Positions 10,736-19,179 of a DNA stretch of 64,000 nucleotides are shown piece after piece (within the stretch, counting starts at the first letter, position 1; every line of letters begins with the position of its first letter). Location of the stretch: the NCBI GenBank assembly GCA_016743945.1, contig JADGFI010000001.1, positions 583,901-647,900 of the forward strand. Direction: 5' to 3'. The notes below the pieces were generated by a model. It made no database searches, was not told the DNA's origin, and was given only the letters and a program-made list of their open reading frames with translations. The DNA comes from Desulfobacteraceae bacterium. GTDB lineage: Bacteria; Desulfobacterota; Desulfobacteria; Desulfobacterales; Desulfobacteraceae. The position numbers and the translations under genes were made by a program.

Positions 10736-12010
10736 TTACCTCCTTACAAGGGTCTGAATGGCTTTAAGTGCCATGCCAGTGGCATTCTGGTTAGATGTTA
10801 CGACATCGGCAGGTTTATTGGCACACCCTGCAGCAAACATGCCGCCTTTTGAAAAGTCATTCACAATAAAGCCTTCTTCGTTGTATTGAAGATCTGCATT
10901 GGGTTTATCAATGGCGCAGGTGGGCTGCATACCGGTGGCCAGCACCAACAAGTCCACGGTCTGACGGACTTTTTCGCCTGTGATGGTATCTTCAGCCACA
11001 AGATTTATGTTTCCGCTTCCCGCCTCTTCACTTACTTCAGCCACTTTTCCTTTGACAAAGAAGATGTTCTCATCTGCCTTGAGGTTGGCATAGAATTTTT
11101 CATATTTCAGACCAGGGGTTCGAAGATCTATATAATAGATATAAATTTTGGCATCCGGGTACTGTTCTCTCAGGTAGGTCGCATGCTTTAAGGAGGCCAT
11201 ACAGCAGACATAGGAGCAATAGGAAAGATGATTCTCGTCTCTGGACCCTGCGCATTGTGCAAATGCGATGGTTGCAGGTGCCTTGTCATCCGAGGGCCGA
11301 AGAATTTTGCCTTCCGTGGGACCATTTAGTGAGGCCATTCTTTCCAGCATCATGTTGGTCACAATGTTTTGATATCGGCCAAACCCTAAATTATCAATTT
11401 TGGTGGCGTCGTAAGGCTGCCATCCTGTGCTCCAGACAATGGCACCGACTTTCAAATCAATGGTTTTTTCTTCCATGTCAAAGTCAACGGCGTCATATTT
11501 ACAGGCCTTCTGTACCTTATCCCGGTCATCGGTGCCCATGGCAGGATCCATGACATACCTTTGGGGGAATGCCATGTTATGGGGAAGATATGCGGCCTTT
11601 CTGCGGTCCATGCCAAAGTTGAAATCATTGGAAATTTCAGTTTCACAGACTTTGGCGCATTCCCCGCAGGCCGTGCAGTTTTCATTGACATATCTGGGGG
11701 CGGTCTTGATCGTCACCGTGTAATCTCCGGGTTTACCCTCCACGCTGGCCACTTCAGACATGGTGAGTACGGTGATGTTTTTGTTGTCCTTGAGTCGTCT
11801 ATAGTTGATCTCAAGTCCGCATGTGGGCGGGCAAAGTTTGGGGAAGTAGTGTTTGAGCTGGGATACTCTTCCGCCAAGGGATGCTTCCTTTTCCACAAGG
11901 AAGACCTCATACCCCACTTCGGCAGCTTCCAGGGCAGTTGTAAGGCCACTGATTCCACCGCCAACCACCATGATGCTTCCACTTACCGGGGCTGAATTAT
12001 CTGTTGTCAT
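10736..12010 (-). CDS. qmoA: quinone-interacting membrane oxidoreductase subunit A
   Basis: QmoA is an HdrA-like flavoprotein of the Qmo complex. The protein opens with an FAD-binding segment (SIMVVGGGISGLTTALEAAEVG), followed by the cysteine motif KLCPPTCGLEIN, a [4Fe-4S]-like CTACGECAKVC and the HdrA-type QCAGSRDENHLSYCSYVCC. The ATG at 12010 is chosen because GGAGGG lies 7 bases upstream and it gives the usual N-terminus (424 residues); the frame stays open 20 codons further. It is the first gene of qmoABC and is separated from aprA by a terminator. Confidence 0.95.
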   Translation of the reverse strand: MTTDNSAPVSGSIMVVGGGISGLTTALEAAEVGYEVFLVEKEASLGGRVSQLKHYFPKLCPPTCGLEINYRRLKDNKNITVLTMSEVASVEGKPGDYTVTIKTAPRYVNENCTACGECAKVCETEISNDFNFGMDRRKAAYLPHNMAFPQRYVMDPAMGTDDRDKVQKACKYDAVDFDMEEKTIDLKVGAIVWSTGWQPYDATKIDNLGFGRYQNIVTNMMLERMASLNGPTEGKILRPSDDKAPATIAFAQCAGSRDENHLSYCSYVCCMASLKHATYLREQYPDAKIYIYYIDLRTPGLKYEKFYANLKADENIFFVKGKVAEVSEEAGSGNINLVAEDTITGEKVRQTVDLLVLATGMQPTCAIDKPNADLQYNEEGFIVNDFSKGGMFAAGCANKPADVVTSNQNATGMALKAIQTLVRR

Positions 12011-12058
12011 GCTGTCCCTCCGTGCAATTGAGTTGTTTCTATTGGTTTTCTCATTATT

Positions 12059-12064
12059 ATTATA
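12059..12064 (-). promoter_or_regulatory. possible -10 element for qmoABC
   Basis: A perfect TATAAT on the minus strand lies about 49 bases upstream of the qmoA start. The hexamer 17 bases further upstream (TGTAAG) is a poor -35, so an activator would be needed if this is the promoter. The call rests on one hexamer only. Confidence 0.3.
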
Positions 12065-12208
12065 TGCCAAAATCCCAAGGCCTTACAGCTCTGCAGATTT
12101 TTTCCGGCATCCTCTCTCCTATTTTGTAAGTACAGACGCCACCCAACAATCGCGTATGTCTTTACAAAAGAGGAGACAGGAAGAAGGCCGGATAAGGCCT
12201 GTAATTTG

Positions 12209-12248
12209 AAAAAACCTCCAGGCACTGGAGAACCAGCACCTGGAGGTT
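12209..12248 (-). terminator. Rho-independent terminator between aprA and qmoA
   Basis: The 36-base hairpin has 9 Watson-Crick pairs at its base (AACCTCCAG / CTGGAGGTT) extended by seven more pairs, two of them G-U, closed by a TTCT loop. On the minus strand it is followed by six T residues. It starts about 38 bases after the aprA stop. Confidence 0.9.
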
Positions 12249-12286
12249 GTGTATCAAACTATACTCGCAAAATTCAATTGCTTGAA

Positions 12287-14248
12287 TTAGTCAGCAATGA
12301 TTTTGTGGTAAGGTTCTTTTTTCATGGTCCACTCATTGGTAGCTTTGTCGTATGTAGAGTTAACAAAGCAGAACCATTCTTCGTCATTCTGACCCATGAA
12401 GTCACCTCGGTAGTAAAATCCGGGGTATCTTGATTCTTCACGGAACTGGATGTGACGGGTGTGGGCCTGAACTGTATAGAGGCGATGGTTAATTTCCCAT
12501 GCTCTCATCAATTCATGCAGATCACCGGCGCCAATTTTCTCAAGATCTTCACGGAACATTTCGAACAGATCCATGAGGATTTCAAGTGATTTTCCGCCAG
12601 TCATGTAGTAAGTTGCGGTTCCTCCACCATACTCATTGGTCATCTTCATGAGCCGCATTGCCATACCAGCAGGTTTGCAATAGTTCGGGTTAACGTTCTC
12701 GTCTGTTGAATAGCCGCAATGATCAAGATAAGTTCTGACCGGTGCATAAACAAAGTCAACCAATTCTGCATCAGTTTCTTTGAAACCAGTTACTTTAGAA
12801 CCTTCTTTCTCCAGGTACTGAAGCATGGATTTTGCAACAATACGACCCTCAGCATGGGATCCGGAAGAAAACTTATGACCGGAACAACCAACACCATCAC
12901 CAGCAGTGAAAAGACCGCGGGCAGTTGTCATTCTGTTGTAACCCCATTTGTAGCTGTCTGGGACCCAATCTTCTTCAGGACCGGAACACCAGATACCGCA
13001 ACAACCGGAGTGAGAACCCAGCAGGTAGGGCTCGGTGGGCATAATCTCAGAGTCTTTCAGCTCGGGCTCAGTGTTAGTTGCGCACCAGAGACCGGCCTGA
13101 CCAACGGACATGTCAAGGAAATCTTCCCAAGCTTCAGACTCAAGATGTTTGAGTTCTTTCTTGCTCATGGTTTCGCCCAGTCTTGCAAGGGCATCGGCAG
13201 TTTTCATGATGATGGGACCACGGCCTTCTTTGTACTCTTTCATCATGAGATGGTTTCTCAGACAAGTAGGCGTTACAGCAGCAGTTCCGTAAGGAGCATA
13301 TTTTGCAAGCTCTGCTTTTGCTTCGTCGGAAGCAGCATAGTTCTCACCAAGACCATTAACGGTCTGGGCTTTGAAAAGAAGGAACCACGCGCCAACAGGG
13401 CCGTAACCATCTTTAAAACGAGCAGGGGTGAAACGGTTTTCCATCATGGAAAGTTCAGCACCTGCACGAAGCGCCATTGTATAGGTAGAACCTGCGTTCC
13501 AGATCGGGTACCAGGCACGGCCTTTTCCCTCACCAACTGAACGGGGCTGATAAACGTTAACCGCGCCACCGCAGGCACACATGATAACTTTTGCGTTGAT
13601 GATATAAACTTTATTTTCTCTTAGAGAGAAGCCAACAGCACCGGCTACTCTTGTGGGATCATCTTTGTCATTGAGAATTTCAACGATGAAGCATCTTTCA
13701 ATGATATTGTCTGCGCCAAGGGCTTTTTTACCGGCTTCGGCAACAATTCTCTTGTAGGACTCACCATTGATCATGATCTGCCATTTACCCGTACGAACTG
13801 GGGTGGCGCCGCCTTTCAGCGTACCGGCTTTCAGGCCTTTTTTACCGTCAAGGTTTTTCCCATCATCGGTTTTTTTCCAAACGGGAAGTCCCCATTCTTC
13901 GAAAAGATGTACGGAATCATCAACGTGGCGACCCAGGTCAAAAATAAGATCCTCACGAACAATACCCATAAGGTCATTTCTAACCATGCGGACATAATCT
14001 TCGGGTTTGTTTTCGCCAACATATGTATTGATTGCGGAAAGACCCTGGGCTACGGCACCAGACCGCTCAAGGGCTGCTTTGTCACACAAAAGAATTGATG
14101 TGTCGTCGGATGCCCATTTTTTAATCTCAAATGCTGTTCCGCAGGCAGCCATACCGCCACCAATGATCAGAACATCAACGTCTCTTTTTTCAACCTCAGG
14201 ATCTCTTACAGCTTTGAGCTCTCCAACAGGTTTGTTAGGTAATGCCAT
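12287..14248 (-). CDS. aprA: adenylylsulfate (APS) reductase alpha subunit
   Basis: AprA is the FAD subunit of dissimilatory APS reductase, which reduces adenosine 5'-phosphosulfate to sulfite and AMP in the cytoplasm. The 653-residue protein shows the dinucleotide-binding motif VDVLIIGGGMAACGTAFE (about residues 23-40), the fumarate-reductase-type flavin fold and conserved APS reductase stretches such as GSHSGCCGIWCSGPEED and GDGVGCSGHKFSSGSHAEGR. Its length and content are those of sulfate reducers. GGAGG stands 6 bases before the ATG. aprB lies 53 bases upstream on the same strand; a strong terminator follows. Confidence 0.98.
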   Translation of the reverse strand: MALPNKPVGELKAVRDPEVEKRDVDVLIIGGGMAACGTAFEIKKWASDDTSILLCDKAALERSGAVAQGLSAINTYVGENKPEDYVRMVRNDLMGIVREDLIFDLGRHVDDSVHLFEEWGLPVWKKTDDGKNLDGKKGLKAGTLKGGATPVRTGKWQIMINGESYKRIVAEAGKKALGADNIIERCFIVEILNDKDDPTRVAGAVGFSLRENKVYIINAKVIMCACGGAVNVYQPRSVGEGKGRAWYPIWNAGSTYTMALRAGAELSMMENRFTPARFKDGYGPVGAWFLLFKAQTVNGLGENYAASDEAKAELAKYAPYGTAAVTPTCLRNHLMMKEYKEGRGPIIMKTADALARLGETMSKKELKHLESEAWEDFLDMSVGQAGLWCATNTEPELKDSEIMPTEPYLLGSHSGCCGIWCSGPEEDWVPDSYKWGYNRMTTARGLFTAGDGVGCSGHKFSSGSHAEGRIVAKSMLQYLEKEGSKVTGFKETDAELVDFVYAPVRTYLDHCGYSTDENVNPNYCKPAGMAMRLMKMTNEYGGGTATYYMTGGKSLEILMDLFEMFREDLEKIGAGDLHELMRAWEINHRLYTVQAHTRHIQFREESRYPGFYYRGDFMGQNDEEWFCFVNSTYDKATNEWTMKKEPYHKIIAD

Positions 14249-14301
14249 TATATACCTCCAAAATTATATATAAAGTAACAAAATTAAATGAAGACCGTTC
14301 G

Positions 14302-14739
14302 TTATGCAAGCTCAGTTGGAGCTACAAGAACATAACCGTCTGCTTCCTGAGTAGAAAGAAGACCAGAGTAAAGGTCTTTGCCTTTCAGATCATCATAGGA
14401 ATTGGCTTCACCTTCGGGAGTAGTTCTGATGGGGAACTTAAAGCGTTTCACAACGCCGTTCCGGAACTTACAGGTCCACATAATGTCCTCGGTACCCATC
14501 ATGGGAACAACAGAAGCTCCCATTGGAACAAAGTCAGAGTATCCTCTGACTTCAATTGCCTGGGAAGGACAAATTTTTACACATGAATAGCATTCCCAGC
14601 ACTGATCTGGCTCCTGGTTGTATGCTTTCATTTCGTTGGGATCAAGAACCATCAGGTCATTGGGACAGATATACATACACGCTGTTTTGTCCCCACCTTT
14701 GCAGCCGTCACATTTTTCTGCAATTACAAAAGATGGCAT
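14302..14739 (-). CDS. aprB: adenylylsulfate (APS) reductase beta subunit
   Basis: AprB is the iron-sulfur subunit that feeds electrons to the AprA flavin. In its 145 residues the two [4Fe-4S] motifs are clear: CDGCKGGDKTACMYICPNDL (about residues 10-29) and CWECYSCVKICP (about residues 47-58). A C-terminal tail of about 60 residues follows, as in known AprB, where it wraps around AprA. GGAGG precedes the ATG. It is the first gene of aprBA; the upstream region holds a promoter with a palindrome. The sulfate adenylyltransferase gene sat, often nearby in sulfate reducers, is not in this window. Confidence 0.98.
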   Translation of the reverse strand: MPSFVIAEKCDGCKGGDKTACMYICPNDLMVLDPNEMKAYNQEPDQCWECYSCVKICPSQAIEVRGYSDFVPMGASVVPMMGTEDIMWTCKFRNGVVKRFKFPIRTTPEGEANSYDDLKGKDLYSGLLSTQEADGYVLVAPTELA

Positions 14740-14773
14740 TTAAAATACCTCCATAATTTAAGTTAATCAAATT

Positions 14774-14790
14774 GCACAATACCGTTGTGC
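14774..14790 (-). other. hairpin in the aprB leader
   Basis: A 6-bp inverted repeat GCACAA/TTGTGC with a 5-base spacer lies 35-51 bases upstream of the aprB start. It would fold in the 5' untranslated RNA if transcription begins at the promoter near 14930. Its role is unknown. Confidence 0.35.
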
Positions 14791-14928
14791 TACTATTTTT
14801 ATTAACAACATAGGCTGAATCGTTAACTGTTCAACCTGGTAATCCGTGGCCAGTTCTTGTATCAGTGCAATTTATTTCGAGTAGAAAGATAACTTTGCAC
14901 CTGATGCAAGCTTCGCATAAATGTTAAG

Positions 14929-14958
14929 GCAATAGCACTGTGCTATGGTTATTGTCAA
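14929..14958 (-). promoter_or_regulatory. predicted aprBA promoter with internal palindrome
   Basis: On the minus strand a perfect -35 TTGACA (14953-14958) is followed after 18 bases by TATTGC (14929-14934), a weak -10. A 15-base palindrome ATAGCAC-A-GTGCTAT (14932-14946) fills the spacer and overlaps the -10. That is the position of a repressor site or of a MerR-type site in a stretched spacer. A second, shorter repeat TTGCA-N5-TGCAA lies at 14895-14909. The sequence is seen; the function is inferred. Confidence 0.5.
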
Positions 14959-15160
14959 GAAATTTTGAAAAAAGATTGCCCCGGATTTTCAATTGTTTAG
15001 GCCCCTGGAATGCATTACAATATATATTAAATTCAGGCAAGAGGGGCTACCATATGTGGTGAGGTGTTCCGATCAAAAAGGGACTGGAAAAACCAAAGGA
15101 ATCCTGGTAATTTAAGAGCGTTCAAGTTTTAAATGGAAAAATTAAATTAAGGACACAAAA

Positions 15161-15904
15161 ATGAGTGAAGATATGATACCCGTTCATGAACAAGACCCCA
15201 TGCCTTTTGAGTGTTGTTCGAAAAATCCCTGCTTTAATGAATGTTGCCGGGATCTGAACCAGGCGTTAACCCCCTATGATATTTTACGGCTCAAAAGAAA
15301 TCTTGGGTTATCCTCCCAGGGTTTTCTCAAACGCTATACCGCCTTCCATTACGGACCTGGATCGGGTTTGCCCATTGTTGAGTTTAAGTCAAATCCTGCC
15401 ACAGGCCATAAATGTCCCTTTGTTACGTCCAAAGGATGTTCCGTATATGCGGATAGGCCCGGCTCCTGTCGACTTTATCCCCTGGCCCGGGCCATTGTAA
15501 TGGATCGGGAAACCAAGGAAGTTAATGAATATTTTGCTTTAATTGAAGAGCCCCATTGTAAGGGTTTTGGCAAAAAAACAAATCTGACGGTCCGTGAATG
15601 GATGGACGGTCAGGAGGTGGAATTCCATAATTTGCACAATGACAAACTCATGGAACTGATCAGTTTGAAAAATAAAATTTTACCGGGTACCCTTGACGGT
15701 GCCCAGTCCGACCAGTTTTACCTGGCCTTGTATGATCAGGATGAATTCAGGACCCAGATTTTTGAGCAAAATATTTTAAAGGATTTCAATCTGCCCGACT
15801 CTTTTTTGCAGACCCTAAAAACCGATGATGAAGCCCTCATGGATTTTGGCATTGCCTGGGTGAAAAATATGCTTTTTGGTATAGAACTTAATATAAAGGA
15901 ATAG
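15161..15904 (+). CDS. YkgJ-family cysteine-cluster protein
   Basis: The 247-residue protein belongs to the CxxCxxCC family (YkgJ), proposed to bind zinc or an iron-sulfur centre; the biochemical role is unknown. The N-terminal cysteines are in CCSKNPCFNECC (about residues 18-29), and a second set is in CPFVTSKGCSVYADRPGSC with RLYPLAR (about residues 85-110). The remaining part is specific to this protein. It is divergent from aprBA and 6 bases upstream of a short-chain dehydrogenase gene, so the two are probably co-transcribed. AAGGAC precedes the ATG. Confidence 0.8.
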   Translation: MSEDMIPVHEQDPMPFECCSKNPCFNECCRDLNQALTPYDILRLKRNLGLSSQGFLKRYTAFHYGPGSGLPIVEFKSNPATGHKCPFVTSKGCSVYADRPGSCRLYPLARAIVMDRETKEVNEYFALIEEPHCKGFGKKTNLTVREWMDGQEVEFHNLHNDKLMELISLKNKILPGTLDGAQSDQFYLALYDQDEFRTQIFEQNILKDFNLPDSFLQTLKTDDEALMDFGIAWVKNMLFGIELNIKE

Positions 15905-15909
15905 GGCAC

Positions 15910-16728
15910 ATGGAGATCCAAGGTAAGGTAGCTCTGGTTTTGGGGGCGGTAAAGGGAATCGGAAAAGGAATCGGCCTTGCCTTGGGCAATCAGGGGGCAA
16001 AGCTCATCCTCACCCGCCATGACTGGGAAGATGACTTTGAACGGATGGAAAAAGATTTTTCAACCGCCGGTGCCGAATACCATATTCTTTCAGCAGATCT
16101 ATGCAATGCCCAAGACATCGAAACGCTGACGGGTTTCATCCGGGACAGATATGGCCGTTTGGATATCCTTATCAATAATATTGAACGGGGAGGGTGGCCC
16201 ACGGTCCACGGCCGATACACTGAAGCGCAGTGGGACCTTGAAATCGAAACCACTCTCAAAGCCAAACGCTGGGTCTTTGATGCTGTTTTTCCGCTGCTCA
16301 AGCTTTCCGATGACGCCATCGTGATCAATCTGTCCTCCATTGCCGGCATGGTGGGCAGAGCAGGTCCCGCAGCTCTTATCTTCAATGATGGATATGCCAT
16401 GGCCAACCGGGGAATCTCTTCTCTAACCGAAACCTGGGCCCGAATGGGCGCTCCAAATCTTCGGGTTAATGAGCTGATGCTGGGAATTTTTGAAAGTCGT
16501 CATGCTCAAGGCACCCGGGGCTGGAAAGAGGTGCTCACGGATGGGGAAAAACAAACGCTCATCGATCACACCCTTATAAAGCGGACCGGCACCATCGAAG
16601 ATGTGGTCAAGGCCTGCTTTTTTATGATTAAGGATGCCCCCTATATGACTGGAAGCGTTGTGCGTCTGGACGGCGGTTTTGTCCTGGCCGGGGAACCTGT
16701 TCCGCCCCTGCCCAAGGGGATTATTTGA
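15910..16728 (+). CDS. short-chain dehydrogenase/reductase-like protein with atypical active site
   Basis: The 272-residue protein has the SDR Rossmann fold: a glycine-rich N-terminus VALVLGAVKGIGKGIGLALG, the NNIE segment in place of the usual NNAG, VINLSSIAG with the usual serine position, and a C-terminal DGGFVLAGE segment. The likely active-site tyrosine sits in GYAMANRG, where the usual YxxxK lysine is asparagine, and the serine-tyrosine spacing is about six residues longer than usual. It may be a divergent oxidoreductase or a non-catalytic SDR. It follows the YkgJ-like gene by 5 bases. The substrate is unknown. Confidence 0.75.
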   Translation: MEIQGKVALVLGAVKGIGKGIGLALGNQGAKLILTRHDWEDDFERMEKDFSTAGAEYHILSADLCNAQDIETLTGFIRDRYGRLDILINNIERGGWPTVHGRYTEAQWDLEIETTLKAKRWVFDAVFPLLKLSDDAIVINLSSIAGMVGRAGPAALIFNDGYAMANRGISSLTETWARMGAPNLRVNELMLGIFESRHAQGTRGWKEVLTDGEKQTLIDHTLIKRTGTIEDVVKACFFMIKDAPYMTGSVVRLDGGFVLAGEPVPPLPKGII

Positions 16729-16751
16729 TTGAAAAATTTCTAAATTCCAAT

Positions 16752-19166
16752 TTAATGGGTGTCCATATACAGATTCAGCCGTTCCATGAAGGCCTGTCTT
16801 TCATCGTCCGGAGCAAAAAGGAAAAATTTTCCCATGCTTCGTTGAACCCGCATCAGGTCGATGAGAAAATTATAAACAGCATTGGACGCCAACTGGTCCG
16901 CCACAAGGGATTGGTTCTGGGCATCAATCAGATCAATGATGGATTTGATTCCCCGCACATAGGAATCCGTGACCAGGGTTAGGTTGCGATTGGCTGAATC
17001 CGACGCATCCATGGTCAGACGAATACTTGGATAGGATGCCCGGATAAGGTATACGGAATTTAAAACTATTTTTTCAATGCTGTTGGAGGTGGCCTTTCGT
17101 TGATAGTTTAATCCGGATAATTCTTCCTGGGACCGTTTCAAGGTGGCAGTTTTCCCCCCTCCTGAAAAAAGAGGAAGGGAAAGCATGACACCGGCAGTCC
17201 AGTTGGTATCGTTATTTGTTGGTAAATTTATCGAACCCAATGAAGGGGCGCTTGTACCCGCTCCCCCCTTGCTGAAGGTTTCGGTGACATCACCGAAAAG
17301 AGAAACCGATGGCAGCCAGAATTCTCTTTTTGCAAGTTGGATCGTTCTTTGCTGGGCGGATATGGCGGCATCCAATTGTTGCAGTTCCGGTGAAATGTCC
17401 AATCCTTCCTGGACCAGAAAATTACGCAGGATGTTCAATTCATGGGGATTGTCCATGTAGCGAAGCATTTTGCGGTTGGGCAGGATACTTAAGGGATCTT
17501 TATAGTCGCTTTCTTCAACTGAGAATATCTCAGACAGGGAGCGATTGAGAACCCGGTTAACCGTGCTGATGGTATTCAGGGATACGGATTCGGCAATGAG
17601 TACCTGGCGACGGCTTTCGGCGATTTGACTTTCCCATCGATAGACCTCCTCGGGGCCGGCGGCACCGATGGACACTCTGATCTGGGCACGTTCCAGGTTT
17701 TTTCGGGTTAATTTGAGATTTTCTTTCTGGATGCGTTCGATACGCTTGGCCCTGAGAACATCCAGATAGGCGATGGACGCTGCCTGGACAACGTCCAATT
17801 CAACGGCATTGCGTCCCTGTTCCCTGGCGGTTTGACCAAACTGTTCAATGGAATAGTTGGCCCATACCTTGTCGGAATAAACCAATTGGCTAGCCGAGAC
17901 AGATCCGCTCCATTGATTTTCAGGCAGCGCACCCAGGGATGCGGATGCTCTGTCATCGTCGATAACTCTGGCCTGGCTGCCGATTCCCACCTGGGGCAGT
18001 AATGCTGATTTGGCCTGTCGAACCCGCTGGAGACCTGCTGCGACCTGTCGATCCGCAACTGCTAGATCCGGGTTGGCCTGGCGGGCTTCGGCGATGGCCC
18101 GGTAGATGTTCAGCCGGCGGGTAATCCCCTCGTTCTCTTCATTGATCAAGTCTGCTTCCGTGAGGATCCCCCATCCTGGATAGACACCAATGGCACGGGC
18201 AGTTGCCATGTTGATGGACAGTCTTTCTCCCAGGGCAAAGGTGGTTTGCAAGTTTTCGGCTTTGCTGCCATCCAAAAATTCCTGGACATTAATGGCAATA
18301 CTCCGGGCTATGTGCATTTTGCTGTCTTTGGAAATAATACTGGTTAGAAGCCCGTTTTCCACATCTTCTCGTCCCCGGAAGGAGAAACTGGGCAATTTTC
18401 TGGCAATCAGACCCTCAACCAGTTTTTGGAATTCACTTTCCGACAATCGGGGCAGCAAAGAGACAAAAACCGCCTCCGTATCTTCCGGGATTTTTTCCAG
18501 GGCCAGCTCAACCGTTGTTTCCACCGGGACAATTTTTAGGTCCAAAGAAAACTCATTGGCAAGCCTTCGTTCAAGCACCTTAAATTCCGGGATGGAACGT
18601 ACTTGAAATCCGTCTGCCAGAAAAACAACCCGGCGAAAGGAAACCATGTCCAGAAATGCCTGAAATGCACGGTCAAAATCGGAAAAGGTGTTGATGTAGT
18701 TGAGGTTGGTGACACCACTTTTCCCCTTTTGGGAGGGCAGTTTTTGGGTTTTGGCATCAAATATATTGGCTGCAATGATCGGTTTTGCAAGGTGGCGTCG
18801 TTGGCAAACTTCATGGGTGGTTACCTCTCCCAGCGTCAGAACAAGATCAACCTGTTTTGATGAAAGAATTGTGTCCAGATTTTTTTTTATTCGGTTCATA
18901 TCATAATTGCCGGAGAGCTGTTGGTTTTCCGGAAATATCACCCGGTGTTCCCCTTGGGTAATATGGAGAATCTCCTGTTTCACCAGGTCGATGCTTCCGG
19001 GAAACCGCGGGGAATCCCCATCAAAGACAATGCCGATCCGAATGGTTTTTGCCTGGGCCTGGGTACTTAAAAGGACCATGGAACAAATAAAGATCAGTCC
19101 CAAAAAAAAGATCGGTCTAATAGACAAGATCGGTCTAAAGAATAGTATGGGCCGGCACAATTTCAT
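16752..19166 (-). CDS. fusion of periplasmic substrate-binding domain and TolC-type outer-membrane channel
   Basis: This 804-residue protein has a signal peptide (residues 1 to about 38, cleaved after AQA). It is followed by about 300 residues that read like an ABC-transporter substrate-binding protein of the uncharacterised PF04392 type (KTIRIGIVFDGDSP, VDLVLTLGEVTTHEV, KPIIAANIFD, RRVVFLADG). From about residue 350 the two TolC repeats follow (RAIAEARQANPDLAVADRQV; LLPQVG; VMLSLPLFSGGGKTATLKRS). The ATG at 19166 has AGGAG upstream; the frame is open 27 codons further. It overlaps the end of the RND pump gene by no more than the stop context, so it is the third gene of that operon. Confidence 0.8.
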   Translation of the reverse strand: MKLCRPILFFRPILSIRPIFFLGLIFICSMVLLSTQAQAKTIRIGIVFDGDSPRFPGSIDLVKQEILHITQGEHRVIFPENQQLSGNYDMNRIKKNLDTILSSKQVDLVLTLGEVTTHEVCQRRHLAKPIIAANIFDAKTQKLPSQKGKSGVTNLNYINTFSDFDRAFQAFLDMVSFRRVVFLADGFQVRSIPEFKVLERRLANEFSLDLKIVPVETTVELALEKIPEDTEAVFVSLLPRLSESEFQKLVEGLIARKLPSFSFRGREDVENGLLTSIISKDSKMHIARSIAINVQEFLDGSKAENLQTTFALGERLSINMATARAIGVYPGWGILTEADLINEENEGITRRLNIYRAIAEARQANPDLAVADRQVAAGLQRVRQAKSALLPQVGIGSQARVIDDDRASASLGALPENQWSGSVSASQLVYSDKVWANYSIEQFGQTAREQGRNAVELDVVQAASIAYLDVLRAKRIERIQKENLKLTRKNLERAQIRVSIGAAGPEEVYRWESQIAESRRQVLIAESVSLNTISTVNRVLNRSLSEIFSVEESDYKDPLSILPNRKMLRYMDNPHELNILRNFLVQEGLDISPELQQLDAAISAQQRTIQLAKREFWLPSVSLFGDVTETFSKGGAGTSAPSLGSINLPTNNDTNWTAGVMLSLPLFSGGGKTATLKRSQEELSGLNYQRKATSNSIEKIVLNSVYLIRASYPSIRLTMDASDSANRNLTLVTDSYVRGIKSIIDLIDAQNQSLVADQLASNAVYNFLIDLMRVQRSMGKFFLFAPDDERQAFMERLNLYMDTH
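19095..19143. repeat. short direct repeats in the signal-peptide region of the channel fusion
   Basis: The motif AAGATCGGTCTAA occurs twice, and a third diverged copy (AAGATCAGTCC) precedes them. On the coding strand they encode the repeated RPI-type hydrophobic units of the signal peptide. Confidence 0.6.
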
Positions 19167-19179
19167 AAACTTACTCCTG

